Source of the DNA: UBA1660 sp964462035
GTDB taxonomy: Bacteria; Myxococcota_A; Polyangia; Polyangiales; Houyiibacteriaceae
Length of the DNA stretch: 64,000 bases
Reading direction: 5' to 3'
Assembly (NCBI GenBank): GCA_964462035.1
Contig: CAYXAP010000046.1
Location: 1-64,000, forward strand
Within the stretch, counting starts at the first letter, position 1. Each line of letters starts with the position of its first letter. A model generated the notes under the pieces. That model worked only from the letters and a program-made list of their open reading frames with translations. It did no database searches and was not told the DNA's origin. Below are positions 23,122 to 30,920 of this stretch, in pieces. Position numbers and translations under genes: made by a program.

Positions 23122-24716
23122 CAGCGGAGGTAGGGGTTCGTCTCGAGCGTGCTTCCGGTCATCGGGCTCACCGGTGTCGCTTCCATCGCCGGGTCCGCCA
23201 TGGCTGCAGGCGCCATGCGGGTCCGACGGGTGCGGCGGGTCCGCTGAGCTTCGGAGTCGTCCATCTCGGCGGTCGGTGTCTCGGACTCGGCGGCCGGTGT
23301 CTCGGCTTCGGCTACGGCCTCGGCCTCGGCGGTCGGTGTCTCGGCTTCGGCAGTCGGTGTCTCGGCCTCGGCCTCGGCGGTCGGCCTCTCGGTGTCGGCG
23401 GTCGGTGTCTCGACTTCGGCAGCGGGTGTCGCGGTTTCGGTGGTCGGCTGCGCCGGCTCGCGCAGCAGCACGAAGAGCGCCACGCCGAGCATCGCCAACC
23501 CGCCCAGGCCCAGCGCGAAGGCCAGCAGTCCGGTGCGGCGCGCGGGGGAGGGCAGCGCCTGGTGGTCGGGGGCAGAGGTCAGTGTCGCCACGGTCTTGCC
23601 CGTGGGGTCGACCCGAGGGCTGTCCGCGGGCGTCTCGTGCCACGCTCCGCGACCGCGTGTCTCGCTCTCCACGACGCTCTGTCGGCCCTCGAGCTTGGGC
23701 ACGGCGAAGACGTCGCTGGCGACGATTGGGACGGCGACCGAGCCGCGCAGGCTCTCCAGGTGGCCACGCACGGCATCCCGGCGGGCAGCGAGCTCTTCGC
23801 CGAACGCTTCCTCGATGAAGTCGGCCACCTCGTCGCTGGTGGCGACCCAACCGGCGTCGCGGGCCGCACGCTCGAGCGCCTTGGCGAAGGCCCGCGCGGA
23901 GCTGAAGCGTTCGTCGGGATCGCGCGCGAGAGCGTGCATGGTGACCGCGTCCAGCTCTTCCGGGCACTCGATGATGTGACTCGGCACCGGGATGGGCTTG
24001 TGGATGACGGCCATCAACGTGGCGACGTCGGCGTCTCCCTGGAAGAGGCTGTGCCCGACCAGGATTTCCCAGAGCATGATGCCGAGTGCGAACACGTCGG
24101 CGCGGGCGTCGATGTCCTCGGCCCGTGCCTGTTCCGGCGCCATGTAGCAGGGCTTGCCCTTCACCGTCCCCGGCCGCGACGACGTGATGCGGGCGGCGGC
24201 GCGAGCCACGCCGAAGTCGGCGATCCGCCCGATGCCGTCGGCGCCGACGAGCACGTTCTGCGGCGAGACGTCCCGGTGGACGATGTCGAGCGGGTTGCCC
24301 TGGTCGTCCTCGAGGTTGTGCGCGGCGTGAAGGCCCTTGCTCGCGTCGAGGAGCAAGCGGATGCCGAGCCGCGCACGTTCCTGCGGCGTCGGAGCGCGGT
24401 CGAGGATCTCCTCGAGGGTGAAGCCGTCGACGTACTCCATGACGACGTAGGGTCCGAGCGGTCCCTCGCCGACGTCGACGATGCTCACGGCGTTCGGGTG
24501 GTGTAGTCGCGCCGCGAGCCGCGCCTCGTCGAGGAGCATGGCGACGAACGCCTTCTCGCGAACGAGATGCGGGTGCAGGACCTTCACCGCGAAGAGGCGC
24601 TGGAAGCCACCCATGCCCTCGAGGCGCGCCAGGTAGACCATGCCCATGCCGCCCTGGGCGATCTCGGCCACGAGCTCGTGGCGTCCGAGCAGTCGGCGTT
24701 CGGGCAAGCTCTCCAT
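23121..24716 (-). CDS. Transmembrane Ser/Thr kinase with repetitive extracytoplasmic tail
   Basis: 531 residues. Kinase domain 11-285: Gly loop with the first Gly replaced by Ala (A-Q-G-G-M-G, 20-25), Lys45, catalytic loop HRDVSPQN (147-154, the common myxobacterial variant of HRDLKPEN) and DFG (167-169). A transmembrane helix lies around 410-432. The outer tail consists of imperfect six-residue repeats of the type E-T-P-T-A-E, then an Arg-rich 'RTRRTRRTR' stretch. It shares single start/stop bases with both neighbours, so the three genes are translationally linked. Confidence 0.92.
   Translation of the reverse strand: MESLPERRLLGRHELVAEIAQGGMGMVYLARLEGMGGFQRLFAVKVLHPHLVREKAFVAMLLDEARLAARLHHPNAVSIVDVGEGPLGPYVVMEYVDGFTLEEILDRAPTPQERARLGIRLLLDASKGLHAAHNLEDDQGNPLDIVHRDVSPQNVLVGADGIGRIADFGVARAAARITSSRPGTVKGKPCYMAPEQARAEDIDARADVFALGIMLWEILVGHSLFQGDADVATLMAVIHKPIPVPSHIIECPEELDAVTMHALARDPDERFSSARAFAKALERAARDAGWVATSDEVADFIEEAFGEELAARRDAVRGHLESLRGSVAVPIVASDVFAVPKLEGRQSVVESETRGRGAWHETPADSPRVDPTGKTVATLTSAPDHQALPSPARRTGLLAFALGLGGLAMLGVALFVLLREPAQPTTETATPAAEVETPTADTERPTAEAEAETPTAEAETPTAEAEAVAEAETPAAESETPTAEMDDSEAQRTRRTRRTRMAPAAMADPAMEATPVSPMTGSTLETNPYLR
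23262..23450 (-). repeat. Imperfect 18-bp tandem repeats in the kinase gene
   Basis: The coding DNA for the kinase tail is made of about ten imperfect 18-bp units (plus-strand theme GTCGGTGTCTCGGCTTCGGC). Because 18 is a multiple of three, copy-number changes would lengthen or shorten the outer tail without a frameshift. Confidence 0.65.
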
Positions 24717-25699
24717 CAGAACGTCCCCTCCAAGAAGAGTCCGCCGGCGCCTCGGCCGACGCTCGGCACGACGCGGACGCGGGTGTCGTCCAGCTCGTCG
24801 TCGCCGCCCCAGTCCGTGCCCACGGCGGCGAGCACGATGGTGGCGAGTCCGACCACCGCGGTCGACATGCCCAGTATCCAGGTGCGCCGGATGCGGTCCT
24901 GGCCATCCTCCCAACCCTCGCGGGTGGGGTCGGCCTCGTATTTGTCGCTACCGGAGAACGTGTCGACGAGCGACCAGACCATCACCGCGCCGAGGGCGGC
25001 CGTGACGCCTAGACCGATGAAGGTCAGCGCGGGCGGCAGCCCCGAGCTCTCGGGCTCACGAGTGACCGGCTCCTGTTCCGCGTTCATCGGCTCTGGGTCT
25101 GGCTCGACGGGCTCTGGCTCTGGCTCCGGCTCGGTCTCCACCACCGCCGGCGCGTCGAAGCGCTCTTCCAGGGCGGTGCCCGCCTGCGCCGTCAGCGAAC
25201 GCGACACCGTGCGGTCGCCGAAGCGCGCCAGGAGCTCGTGGCTACCTGGCCGCAGATAGAGCGCGTGGCTGTCCGACTCTTCGAGACTCACCAGGCGGGA
25301 GTCCGTGGTCAGGGTGCAGGGCTCGGAGCAGGTCACGTCGAGCCGAGTCAGCTCGGCCGCGACCTCGGAGATCGTGCTGGCCGCGAGGCCGGCGGTGTCG
25401 GCATCGTCCGGGTACTCGCGCTGGGCGCGCAGCGAGAGCGTGGCGGCGCGGGCGTCGTTGCCGGCGGAGCGGTGGCTCCGGATCGCGCTTCGGAGCGCGG
25501 CTGGCGCAGGTGCGGCGCGATGCGCGAGCTCGAAGAGCTGCGCCGCTTGCGCGTGGTCGCCGCGGAGCTGAGCCCGTTGCCCTTCTTCGAACGCCCGGGC
25601 TGCGGCGGCCGTGTCGTTCTGCGCTCGGGCGCCGGAAGACGCGAGGATGCTGAACACCAATGCCGCGCCGATAGCGCAGGAGTGAGCAGGGCACCGCAC
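24716..25699 (-). CDS. Exported TPR-like protein with two C-terminal membrane segments
   Basis: About 327 residues. A signal sequence ending 'SSGARAQ' is followed by TPR-like helices (about 30-110, 'AFEEGQRAQLRGDHAQAAQL') and a beta-rich PEGA-like region ('LYLRPGSHELLARFGDR'). A Glu/Pro-rich linker and two hydrophobic segments follow, separated by a polar loop. GTG at 25699 is preferred to ATG at 25768 because a TTGACA -35-like box overlies that ATG and a TATAGT box lies 7 bp before the GTG. It is the first gene of the kinase operon and resembles the protein at 39475-40422. Confidence 0.75.
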   Translation of the reverse strand: MRCPAHSCAIGAALVFSILASSGARAQNDTAAAARAFEEGQRAQLRGDHAQAAQLFELAHRAAPAPAALRSAIRSHRSAGNDARAATLSLRAQREYPDDADTAGLAASTISEVAAELTRLDVTCSEPCTLTTDSRLVSLEESDSHALYLRPGSHELLARFGDRTVSRSLTAQAGTALEERFDAPAVVETEPEPEPEPVEPDPEPMNAEQEPVTREPESSGLPPALTFIGLGVTAALGAVMVWSLVDTFSGSDKYEADPTREGWEDGQDRIRRTWILGMSTAVVGLATIVLAAVGTDWGGDDELDDTRVRVVPSVGRGAGGLFLEGTF

Positions 25700-25706
25700 G
25701 GCGCGA

Positions 25707-25712
25707 ACTATA
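25707..25712 (-). promoter_or_regulatory. Extended -10-like box 7 bp before the GTG start
   Basis: On the minus strand TGC-TATAGT (extended -10 form) ends 7 bp before GTG 25699, so the transcript would begin on the start codon. The paired -35 region is poor. Confidence 0.4.
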
Positions 25713-25749
25713 GCAGAGCGAGGCCCGCTTGCCGCTCCAAAGGGGGCGG

Positions 25750-25778
25750 ATCTTTCCGGTGAACGCAAATTCTGTCAA
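25750..25778 (-). promoter_or_regulatory. Second candidate promoter, TTGACA-17-AAAGAT
   Basis: The minus strand carries a perfect TTGACA (25778-25773), a 17-bp spacer and AAAGAT (25755-25750). It would give a leader of about 45 bases before GTG 25699. Confidence 0.4.
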
Positions 25779-25824
25779 AGGGGGGTCGATTCGCGCCAAC
25801 CGGGGTCAGCGCCGGCAGATTGGG

Positions 25825-25830
25825 TAGAAT
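25825..25830 (+). promoter_or_regulatory. TAGAAT box 7 bp before the ATG at 25838
   Basis: TAGAAT matches the -10 consensus at five of six positions and ends exactly 7 bp before the start codon, which predicts a leaderless transcript. Confidence 0.4.
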
Positions 25831-25837
25831 CCCGTTC

Positions 25838-26485
25838 ATGATTCGGATTCTCACGTGCGGCCTCGCCGTCGCCGCGGCCTTGGGCGGATGCAAGGGCAAC
25901 GAGCTCGGTCCCGACGCGACCTGCCTGGACTGTCCCCCGGCCGTCGAGCCGGGCGGACGACTGGCCTTCGACCTCAACTGGTTCGAGGAGCCCTGCGAGG
26001 ACGACAGCCGAGCGCTCGGGCCACTCCTCCGCTTCTGTACCGAGGTCGACATCGATCGCGAGCTCGAGTGCAGTGGCCCCTGCGAGGTGACCGAGGATCA
26101 TGTCGTGATCCCGACCGCCCCGGCGGACCCCTTCACCGTTACGGCTCGCCTCACGCGGCGCGACGACGGAGAGGTCCATGAAGAGACCTTCGATTTCCGG
26201 GCGGTGGCTCCGGACCGGCTCGAGCTGGTCTGCACCGACGACTGCAGGTTCCACTCCCGCTCGGCGGGTGACGGCTACTACGACCTACGCCTCCGGGCGT
26301 TCGCCGGGGACGATCGCCTGAGCCTGAACCTCGAGTCGGTGAGCAGCGACGCCGAGCTCGGCGGATGGAACGACCATGGCGACGAGTACGACACCTACGT
26401 CGACGCGACCGAGGGCGCACAGACGATCGTGGTCACGCACTCGAGCGGGCTCACCGCCTCGGTCGAGGTGCCTGGCCTTCCCTGA
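25838..26485 (+). CDS. Lipoprotein of unknown function
   Basis: 215 residues. ATG at 25838 starts a short signal sequence with lipobox A-L-G-G-C. An ATG six codons upstream is in frame but overlaps the TAGAAT box. Early cysteines ('CLDCPP') precede a beta-rich, acidic body with several Cys pairs ('CSGPCEVTED', 'CTDDCRFHS') and a C-terminal Ig-like pattern ('GAQTIVVTHSSGLTASVEV'). It may be a surface adhesin-like lipoprotein. It is divergent from the kinase operon. Confidence 0.75.
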   Translation: MIRILTCGLAVAAALGGCKGNELGPDATCLDCPPAVEPGGRLAFDLNWFEEPCEDDSRALGPLLRFCTEVDIDRELECSGPCEVTEDHVVIPTAPADPFTVTARLTRRDDGEVHEETFDFRAVAPDRLELVCTDDCRFHSRSAGDGYYDLRLRAFAGDDRLSLNLESVSSDAELGGWNDHGDEYDTYVDATEGAQTIVVTHSSGLTASVEVPGLP

Positions 26486-26548
26486 CGGGACCCGGACCCG
26501 ACTCCGACCACGGACCGCCGAAGCCCAGCACCGATCGCCCACTGGGGC

Positions 26549-27877
26549 TCAGGGTGAGGCGAACGTCTCGGTGAAGATCGGCACCTCGCTCGGCTCGTGG
26601 CTTCCCTCGCCATCGCGGCCGAGTTGACCGAGGTCGTTGGCGCCCCAGCAGAGGACGCGCTCGTCGAGGGTGGCGCCACAGGTGAAGCGACCGCCGAGCC
26701 CGAGGCTCGCGAAGCGTAGCCCCGGGTGGACCGGCACCGGCTCCAGCTCCGGTGGTCCGGCGGGGATGCCCAGCTGGCCCGCCGAGTTGTCGCCCCAGCA
26801 GTAGGCATGGCCCTCCACATCGAGCGCGCAGGTGTGGGCGGCGCCTGGCGCGACCGCGTCCAGGTCGCCGCCGAAGTCGATGCCCGACTCGCCACCGGCG
26901 AAGATCGCGAAAGCGTCCGACTCGAGAGAGACGATCGTGGGCTCGGTGCGGTCGGTCGTATCGCCGAGGCCCAGCTCACCGCGTGCGTTCCGCCCGAAGC
27001 AGCGCACGGCACGTGCCTCGTCGATGACGCAGGTGTGGTGCGGTCCAGTGGCCACTGCGCGGACGGCGGGCAGGACGGGGTAGGGGATGGGGCTGACGTC
27101 CGAGGGCTCGGGCGGCGGACCGACCTGCCCGAACGCCGCGTGGCCCCAGCACCGGAGCGGGCCCACGTCATCGGCTTCGAGGGCGATGGCACACGTGTGG
27201 CGGGTGCCCGCGGCGAGCGCGAAGCCCACGAGCTCGGCGCCGTCCCAGTCGCCTCCGTTGACGTACGCCGGCTCGCAACAATCCGGATCGGCCCGGCCGA
27301 GCTGACCCCACCGCTCGTCGCCGAAGCAGAGCACGCCTTCGGTGTCGGCGACACAACCGTGCAGGCCGCCGAGCGCGAATCCGGTGATCCGACCCATGAC
27401 TTCGAGCGTCGTGCCGACGACGCCCTCGATGGTCTCGTCCGGGCCGAGCGCGAGCTGACCGCCTTCGTTGTTCCCCCAGCAGGTGAGCTCGAGACCTTCG
27501 TCGGGATCGTCGGGGTCGACGACGCAGGCGTGGGCCGCGCCGACATCGAAGGGGCCGCGGTCGTCCCAGTCCGCGTACCACCACAGCTCCCCCGGCCCGG
27601 GCGACGCGACCCGCGCGAGCTGGTCGTTCGGGTTGCCGCCCCAGCAACGGGCGCGTGTCTCTTCGCCACCGAAGACGTCCTCGCCCGTGGAGAGCAAGAC
27701 GCACGCGTGCACGTCGCCGGCCCGGACGGTCACGATCTCGTCGCTGAACGTCTCCGCCCCACCGTCCGAGACGCCACGCTCCGGTCGGTAGCTGCAGCTC
27801 GGCGAGGGGTCGAGGCGGCACTCGCGGCTGCCGCAGGCGGCCAAGGTGATCAGGAGCAGCAGTCGGCGTCGGCGCAT
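26549..27877 (-). CDS. RCC1-repeat lipoprotein
   Basis: 442 residues. The signal sequence has lipobox I-T-L-A-A-C (Cys15). The body is about seven RCC1-type blades with the bacterial signature 'G-x-x-H-T-C-A-L/V ... R-C-W-G-x-N-x-x-G-Q-L-G' ('AHTCALDVEGHAYCWGDN', 'RCFGRNARGELGLGD'), predicting a beta-propeller on the cell surface. Its start shares one base with the stop of the upstream receptor gene (TGATG), so both are co-translated and may form a complex. Confidence 0.9.
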   Translation of the reverse strand: MRRRRLLLLITLAACGSRECRLDPSPSCSYRPERGVSDGGAETFSDEIVTVRAGDVHACVLLSTGEDVFGGEETRARCWGGNPNDQLARVASPGPGELWWYADWDDRGPFDVGAAHACVVDPDDPDEGLELTCWGNNEGGQLALGPDETIEGVVGTTLEVMGRITGFALGGLHGCVADTEGVLCFGDERWGQLGRADPDCCEPAYVNGGDWDGAELVGFALAAGTRHTCAIALEADDVGPLRCWGHAAFGQVGPPPEPSDVSPIPYPVLPAVRAVATGPHHTCVIDEARAVRCFGRNARGELGLGDTTDRTEPTIVSLESDAFAIFAGGESGIDFGGDLDAVAPGAAHTCALDVEGHAYCWGDNSAGQLGIPAGPPELEPVPVHPGLRFASLGLGGRFTCGATLDERVLCWGANDLGQLGRDGEGSHEPSEVPIFTETFASP

Positions 27878-30261
27878 CAGAAGGTCCCTCGCAGGCCGAT
27901 GTTGGGAAGCACGATCGCGGGGGCGAAGCCCACGTCACAGGGCGGTTCGGGCGCGCCGATCAGGTCGCCGCAGTCGAGGTCGGTGGGCTCGCGCGACCAG
28001 GTGAGGTTCAGCCACTCCAGAGAGAGCCGGAAGCGCCCCCAGCGGGTCTTCCACTGGTAGGCGATCTCGGCGTCGATTCGATAGAAGGTCGGCAGGCGTT
28101 GCTGGTAGCGGCCGATGGTCGGTCCCGCCGGCTCGACGTAGATCACGCCCAGCGGCTTTCCGGTACGCACGTGCAGCCGCGCGCCGATGCTGAAGCGGTC
28201 GGGCACGATCTGAGCGCGGCCCGCCAGGTTGAAGACGTGGCGGACGTCGAAGCTCGGTGTGTAGTCCAGGCCCGGGAGCGCATCGATCTGCGCCCACGAG
28301 AGCGTGTAGCTCGCGAACCCGCTGAGCCGCAGCTTCGGGTCGGCTCGGACGAAGAGCTCTGCGCCGTACGACGTGCCGCTCACGCGGTCGGGGACGTCGA
28401 CCCGCTGGCAACCGATGCCGTCCTCCACGCAGGTCTCGCCATCCAGGAAGAGGTCGAGGAAGAGCAGGCCGGTGTAGCGGTGCACGAACGCCTGGGCCTC
28501 GACGCGAAGCTCGTCGGTGGGTTCGACGGCGATGCCCGCCTCCGATTGGATGGCCACCTGCGGACCGCGCGCGACGGCGACCTCGTCGAGGCCCGGCAGG
28601 GGGATGAAGAAGACGGCGGGCTGTCGGGTCACGCCGACCGCTAGGTGCAGGTCGACCATGTCGTGCACGTGAAAGGTGCCGCGAAGGCGCGGGTCGAGGG
28701 CGAGCTCGGCGGTGCCGCCGGTCATCCACAGGTCCGAGCGGAAGCCGAAGTCGTAGGTCATCGCCGTGCTCGGTTTCCAGTTCAGCTCCGCATAGAGCGC
28801 GGCCACGCTGCGGCCCGATACGCTCGCCAGGAACTGGTTGGCGGCCGGGTCCATGGAGCCCATGTCGGCGCCGTCTGCGGCGTCACCGATGTCGATGCTC
28901 CCGGCGGTGCCGAAGAGCTCACCGCCGACGAAGGTCTGCAGCTTCGGCCGCTTCGTGCGGAGCCAGAAGCGTGGACCCACGCTGGTCGAGCGCACGCCGA
29001 CCTCCTGCGGAGCGCCGGCGTCGTTCCGTTCGTCGAGGGACGACTCCCCCCAGCCGAAGCGGAGCGCCATCCCGTACTCGTTTCGTCCGAAGCTGTGGAT
29101 CAGACGCGCCTCGAAGCGGTGGAAGTGGATGCTCAGTCGGTTCTCGGTCCGGACGCGGGCGCCGGTGATCGGGTCGGTGTCGACGTCCTCGGTCACCAGC
29201 CGGTCGAACGAGCCGAGCCCCACCACCTCGACGTCGGTGTGCCGACCGATCGGGTGGCGGAAGCGCAGCTGGTAGTCCCAGTAGCTCAGCTTCGTTCCCG
29301 GGCTCACCAGCGAGATGACCAACCCCGGGTAGCCGTAGCGCGCGGCGACCATCAGCTCACCATCGCCTACCGGAGTCTGGACGAAGCCGTTCACGTCGAG
29401 CAGCCGCAGCTCGGCCTCGCCCATCAGCTCCGATTGCGTCGGCTCCGGGCCCTCCGCTTCGATCACGCCACCGATGTATCGCCCGTAGCGCGCGGGACCG
29501 ACGCCCGAGTAGAGCCGGATCGGCCCGACCATCCGCGGGTGCACGACCGATGGACCGAGCCCCAGATGGAAGAGGATCGGCATGTTGATCATGTCGTAGG
29601 TGTAGAGCGTCCCCGAGGGCGGCGAGCCACGGACATAGAAGTAGGGCAGCCCGCTGAGGATCGGCGTGACCCCGGGGAGCGCCTCGACGGCGCGAAAGGG
29701 ATCGCCGAGGGTTCCCGGCAGGCTGCGTGCCTCTTCCAAGGTGAGCCGGAGCGCGCCCTCTGGTGGGTTGACCACCACTGCACGCGCGCCGAAGGCGAGC
29801 TCCGGCTCGGCGGCTGCGGCGGTCTCGGCGGGTGTGGGTGTGGGCGTCTCGCTCGGTTCCGAGTCGGTGTCGGTCCGGGTTTCGGTCGTTTCGGTCGTCT
29901 CCTCTGGCACCTCGAGCGAGAAGCGCAGCGAGATGCGTGCCGCCATCGCCTGGTCGCCGCGACGGGCAGGCGTCAGCTCGGCCTGTTCGATGGCCGCACG
30001 CAGGTCCGCGCAGATCGCTTCGGGCGCGGGGCACTCCTGGACCTCGGCGCGACCCTCGACCGTCACCAGGATCACCAACGTGACCTCGGCTTCGTCGAGC
30101 GCACGCGCGGCGGCCCGCGCCTCCTCCGAGAGCGTCACGTCCGGCATCGACACGACCACCGGCGGGACGACACTCGGAGCCTCCGCATCAATCGCGGGCT
30201 CCTGTGCTGCGGTCGAGCACACGACTCCGAAGAGCGAGCAGAGAATCGCGAGCGAGCGCAT
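27877..30261 (-). CDS. TonB-dependent-receptor-like barrel with an N-terminal TonB-like domain
   Basis: 794 residues with a signal peptide (1-19, ending STAAQ). Residues about 30-120 look like a TonB C-terminal domain ('VTLVILVTVEGRAEVQE', 'AELTPARRGDQAMAARISL'). A Thr/Glu/Pro linker follows, then a plug ('GTLGDPFRAVEALPGVTPIL', 'YFYVRGSPPSGTLYTYD') and a barrel of about 600 residues ending 'GLRGTF' with the terminal aromatic of outer-membrane barrels. In characterised systems TonB and its receptors are separate proteins. It is the first gene of an operon with the RCC1 lipoprotein. Its substrate is unknown. Confidence 0.85.
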   Translation of the reverse strand: MRSLAILCSLFGVVCSTAAQEPAIDAEAPSVVPPVVVSMPDVTLSEEARAAARALDEAEVTLVILVTVEGRAEVQECPAPEAICADLRAAIEQAELTPARRGDQAMAARISLRFSLEVPEETTETTETRTDTDSEPSETPTPTPAETAAAAEPELAFGARAVVVNPPEGALRLTLEEARSLPGTLGDPFRAVEALPGVTPILSGLPYFYVRGSPPSGTLYTYDMINMPILFHLGLGPSVVHPRMVGPIRLYSGVGPARYGRYIGGVIEAEGPEPTQSELMGEAELRLLDVNGFVQTPVGDGELMVAARYGYPGLVISLVSPGTKLSYWDYQLRFRHPIGRHTDVEVVGLGSFDRLVTEDVDTDPITGARVRTENRLSIHFHRFEARLIHSFGRNEYGMALRFGWGESSLDERNDAGAPQEVGVRSTSVGPRFWLRTKRPKLQTFVGGELFGTAGSIDIGDAADGADMGSMDPAANQFLASVSGRSVAALYAELNWKPSTAMTYDFGFRSDLWMTGGTAELALDPRLRGTFHVHDMVDLHLAVGVTRQPAVFFIPLPGLDEVAVARGPQVAIQSEAGIAVEPTDELRVEAQAFVHRYTGLLFLDLFLDGETCVEDGIGCQRVDVPDRVSGTSYGAELFVRADPKLRLSGFASYTLSWAQIDALPGLDYTPSFDVRHVFNLAGRAQIVPDRFSIGARLHVRTGKPLGVIYVEPAGPTIGRYQQRLPTFYRIDAEIAYQWKTRWGRFRLSLEWLNLTWSREPTDLDCGDLIGAPEPPCDVGFAPAIVLPNIGLRGTF

Positions 30262-30485
30262 CGAGGGTCGGAGGAGGGTTTCCGCCGCTTTGGTCTCCGT
30301 CAAGCGACGCAGCGGGCGAAAGGGCGCCGCATCCTTGGTGCCGGAAGCACCGAGACCGAGACCCTCGAGGGGCGCGGCCAAGCGGCGGTCGGGGTGGCAC
30401 GAGGCCCCGACCGAGTCACCCGGTCGGCGCCGTGAGAGTGGCGAGACCCTTGACGGCGAGGGGCGTTCGTCCGTATTCACGGAGC

Positions 30486-30791
30486 ATGATGAAGTTGACT
30501 TGGTTGGTGGTGATTCTGGGTGCGCTGGCGTTCGGCTGCGCGGGCGGCGACCCCGACGAGCCGGTGTCGAACGAGGACTCGACGGGTTCGGACGTCGCGG
30601 GCGACGACACCGAGGGACCGGAGCACTGCGAGGGCGGCTTCGTCGCCGGCGTCGGTGGACCGGACCAGGTCTGTGCCGCGATGGTCGGTCAGTGCTGTTA
30701 CGAGAGCACGGACGACGCCTGCGCGGCGCTGAGCTGTGATGGCGGCTGCAACATGGCCGAGTCGATGCCCGTCCAGGTCTCCTGCCAGTAG
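30486..30791 (+). CDS. Small Cys-rich lipoprotein
   Basis: 101 residues, Met-Met start. The lipobox is A-F-G-C (Cys18), followed by an Asp/Glu/Ser-rich linker and a Cys-rich domain of about 50 residues with eight Cys ('QCCYESTDDACAALSCDGGC'). It looks like a disulfide-stabilised surface domain. No family is recognised. The 224 bp upstream, towards the divergent receptor gene, hold no other gene. Confidence 0.7.
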   Translation: MMKLTWLVVILGALAFGCAGGDPDEPVSNEDSTGSDVAGDDTEGPEHCEGGFVAGVGGPDQVCAAMVGQCCYESTDDACAALSCDGGCNMAESMPVQVSCQ

Positions 30792-30848
30792 CGAGTCGCC
30801 AGCAGGGCGAGGAGAACGATCCCGCAGAGCGAGTTCGGAAGCGTCCTG

Positions 30849-30872
30849 CCCTTGCCTCGCCTCGGGCAAGGG
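30849..30872 (-). repeat. CCCTTGCC palindromic motif after element C
   Basis: CCCTTGCC and GGCAAGGG form an 8-bp stem with an 8-base loop. On the transcript of the phosphotransferase gene the CCCTTGCCC nonamer comes directly after the stop-codon hairpin, as in elements A and B. Confidence 0.65.
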
Positions 30873-30920
30873 AGCAGGCGGATGAAACGCGGCCTTCGGC
30901 CACTACTTCATCGCCCTGCT
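30873..30920 (-). repeat. Hairpin at the stop codon, element C
   Basis: AGCAGG / CCTGCT, GATGAA / TTCATC and an inner GGCC-TTC-GGCC form nested inverted repeats over 48 bp. The outer arm includes two bases of the phosphotransferase TAG stop (30921-30919). Confidence 0.75.

Noticed and set aside
30262..30903. Extension of the TonB-receptor-like frame through the small lipoprotein gene
   Set aside because: The signal peptide begins at ATG 30261. The upstream translation is Arg/Pro-rich and runs antisense to a convincing lipoprotein.
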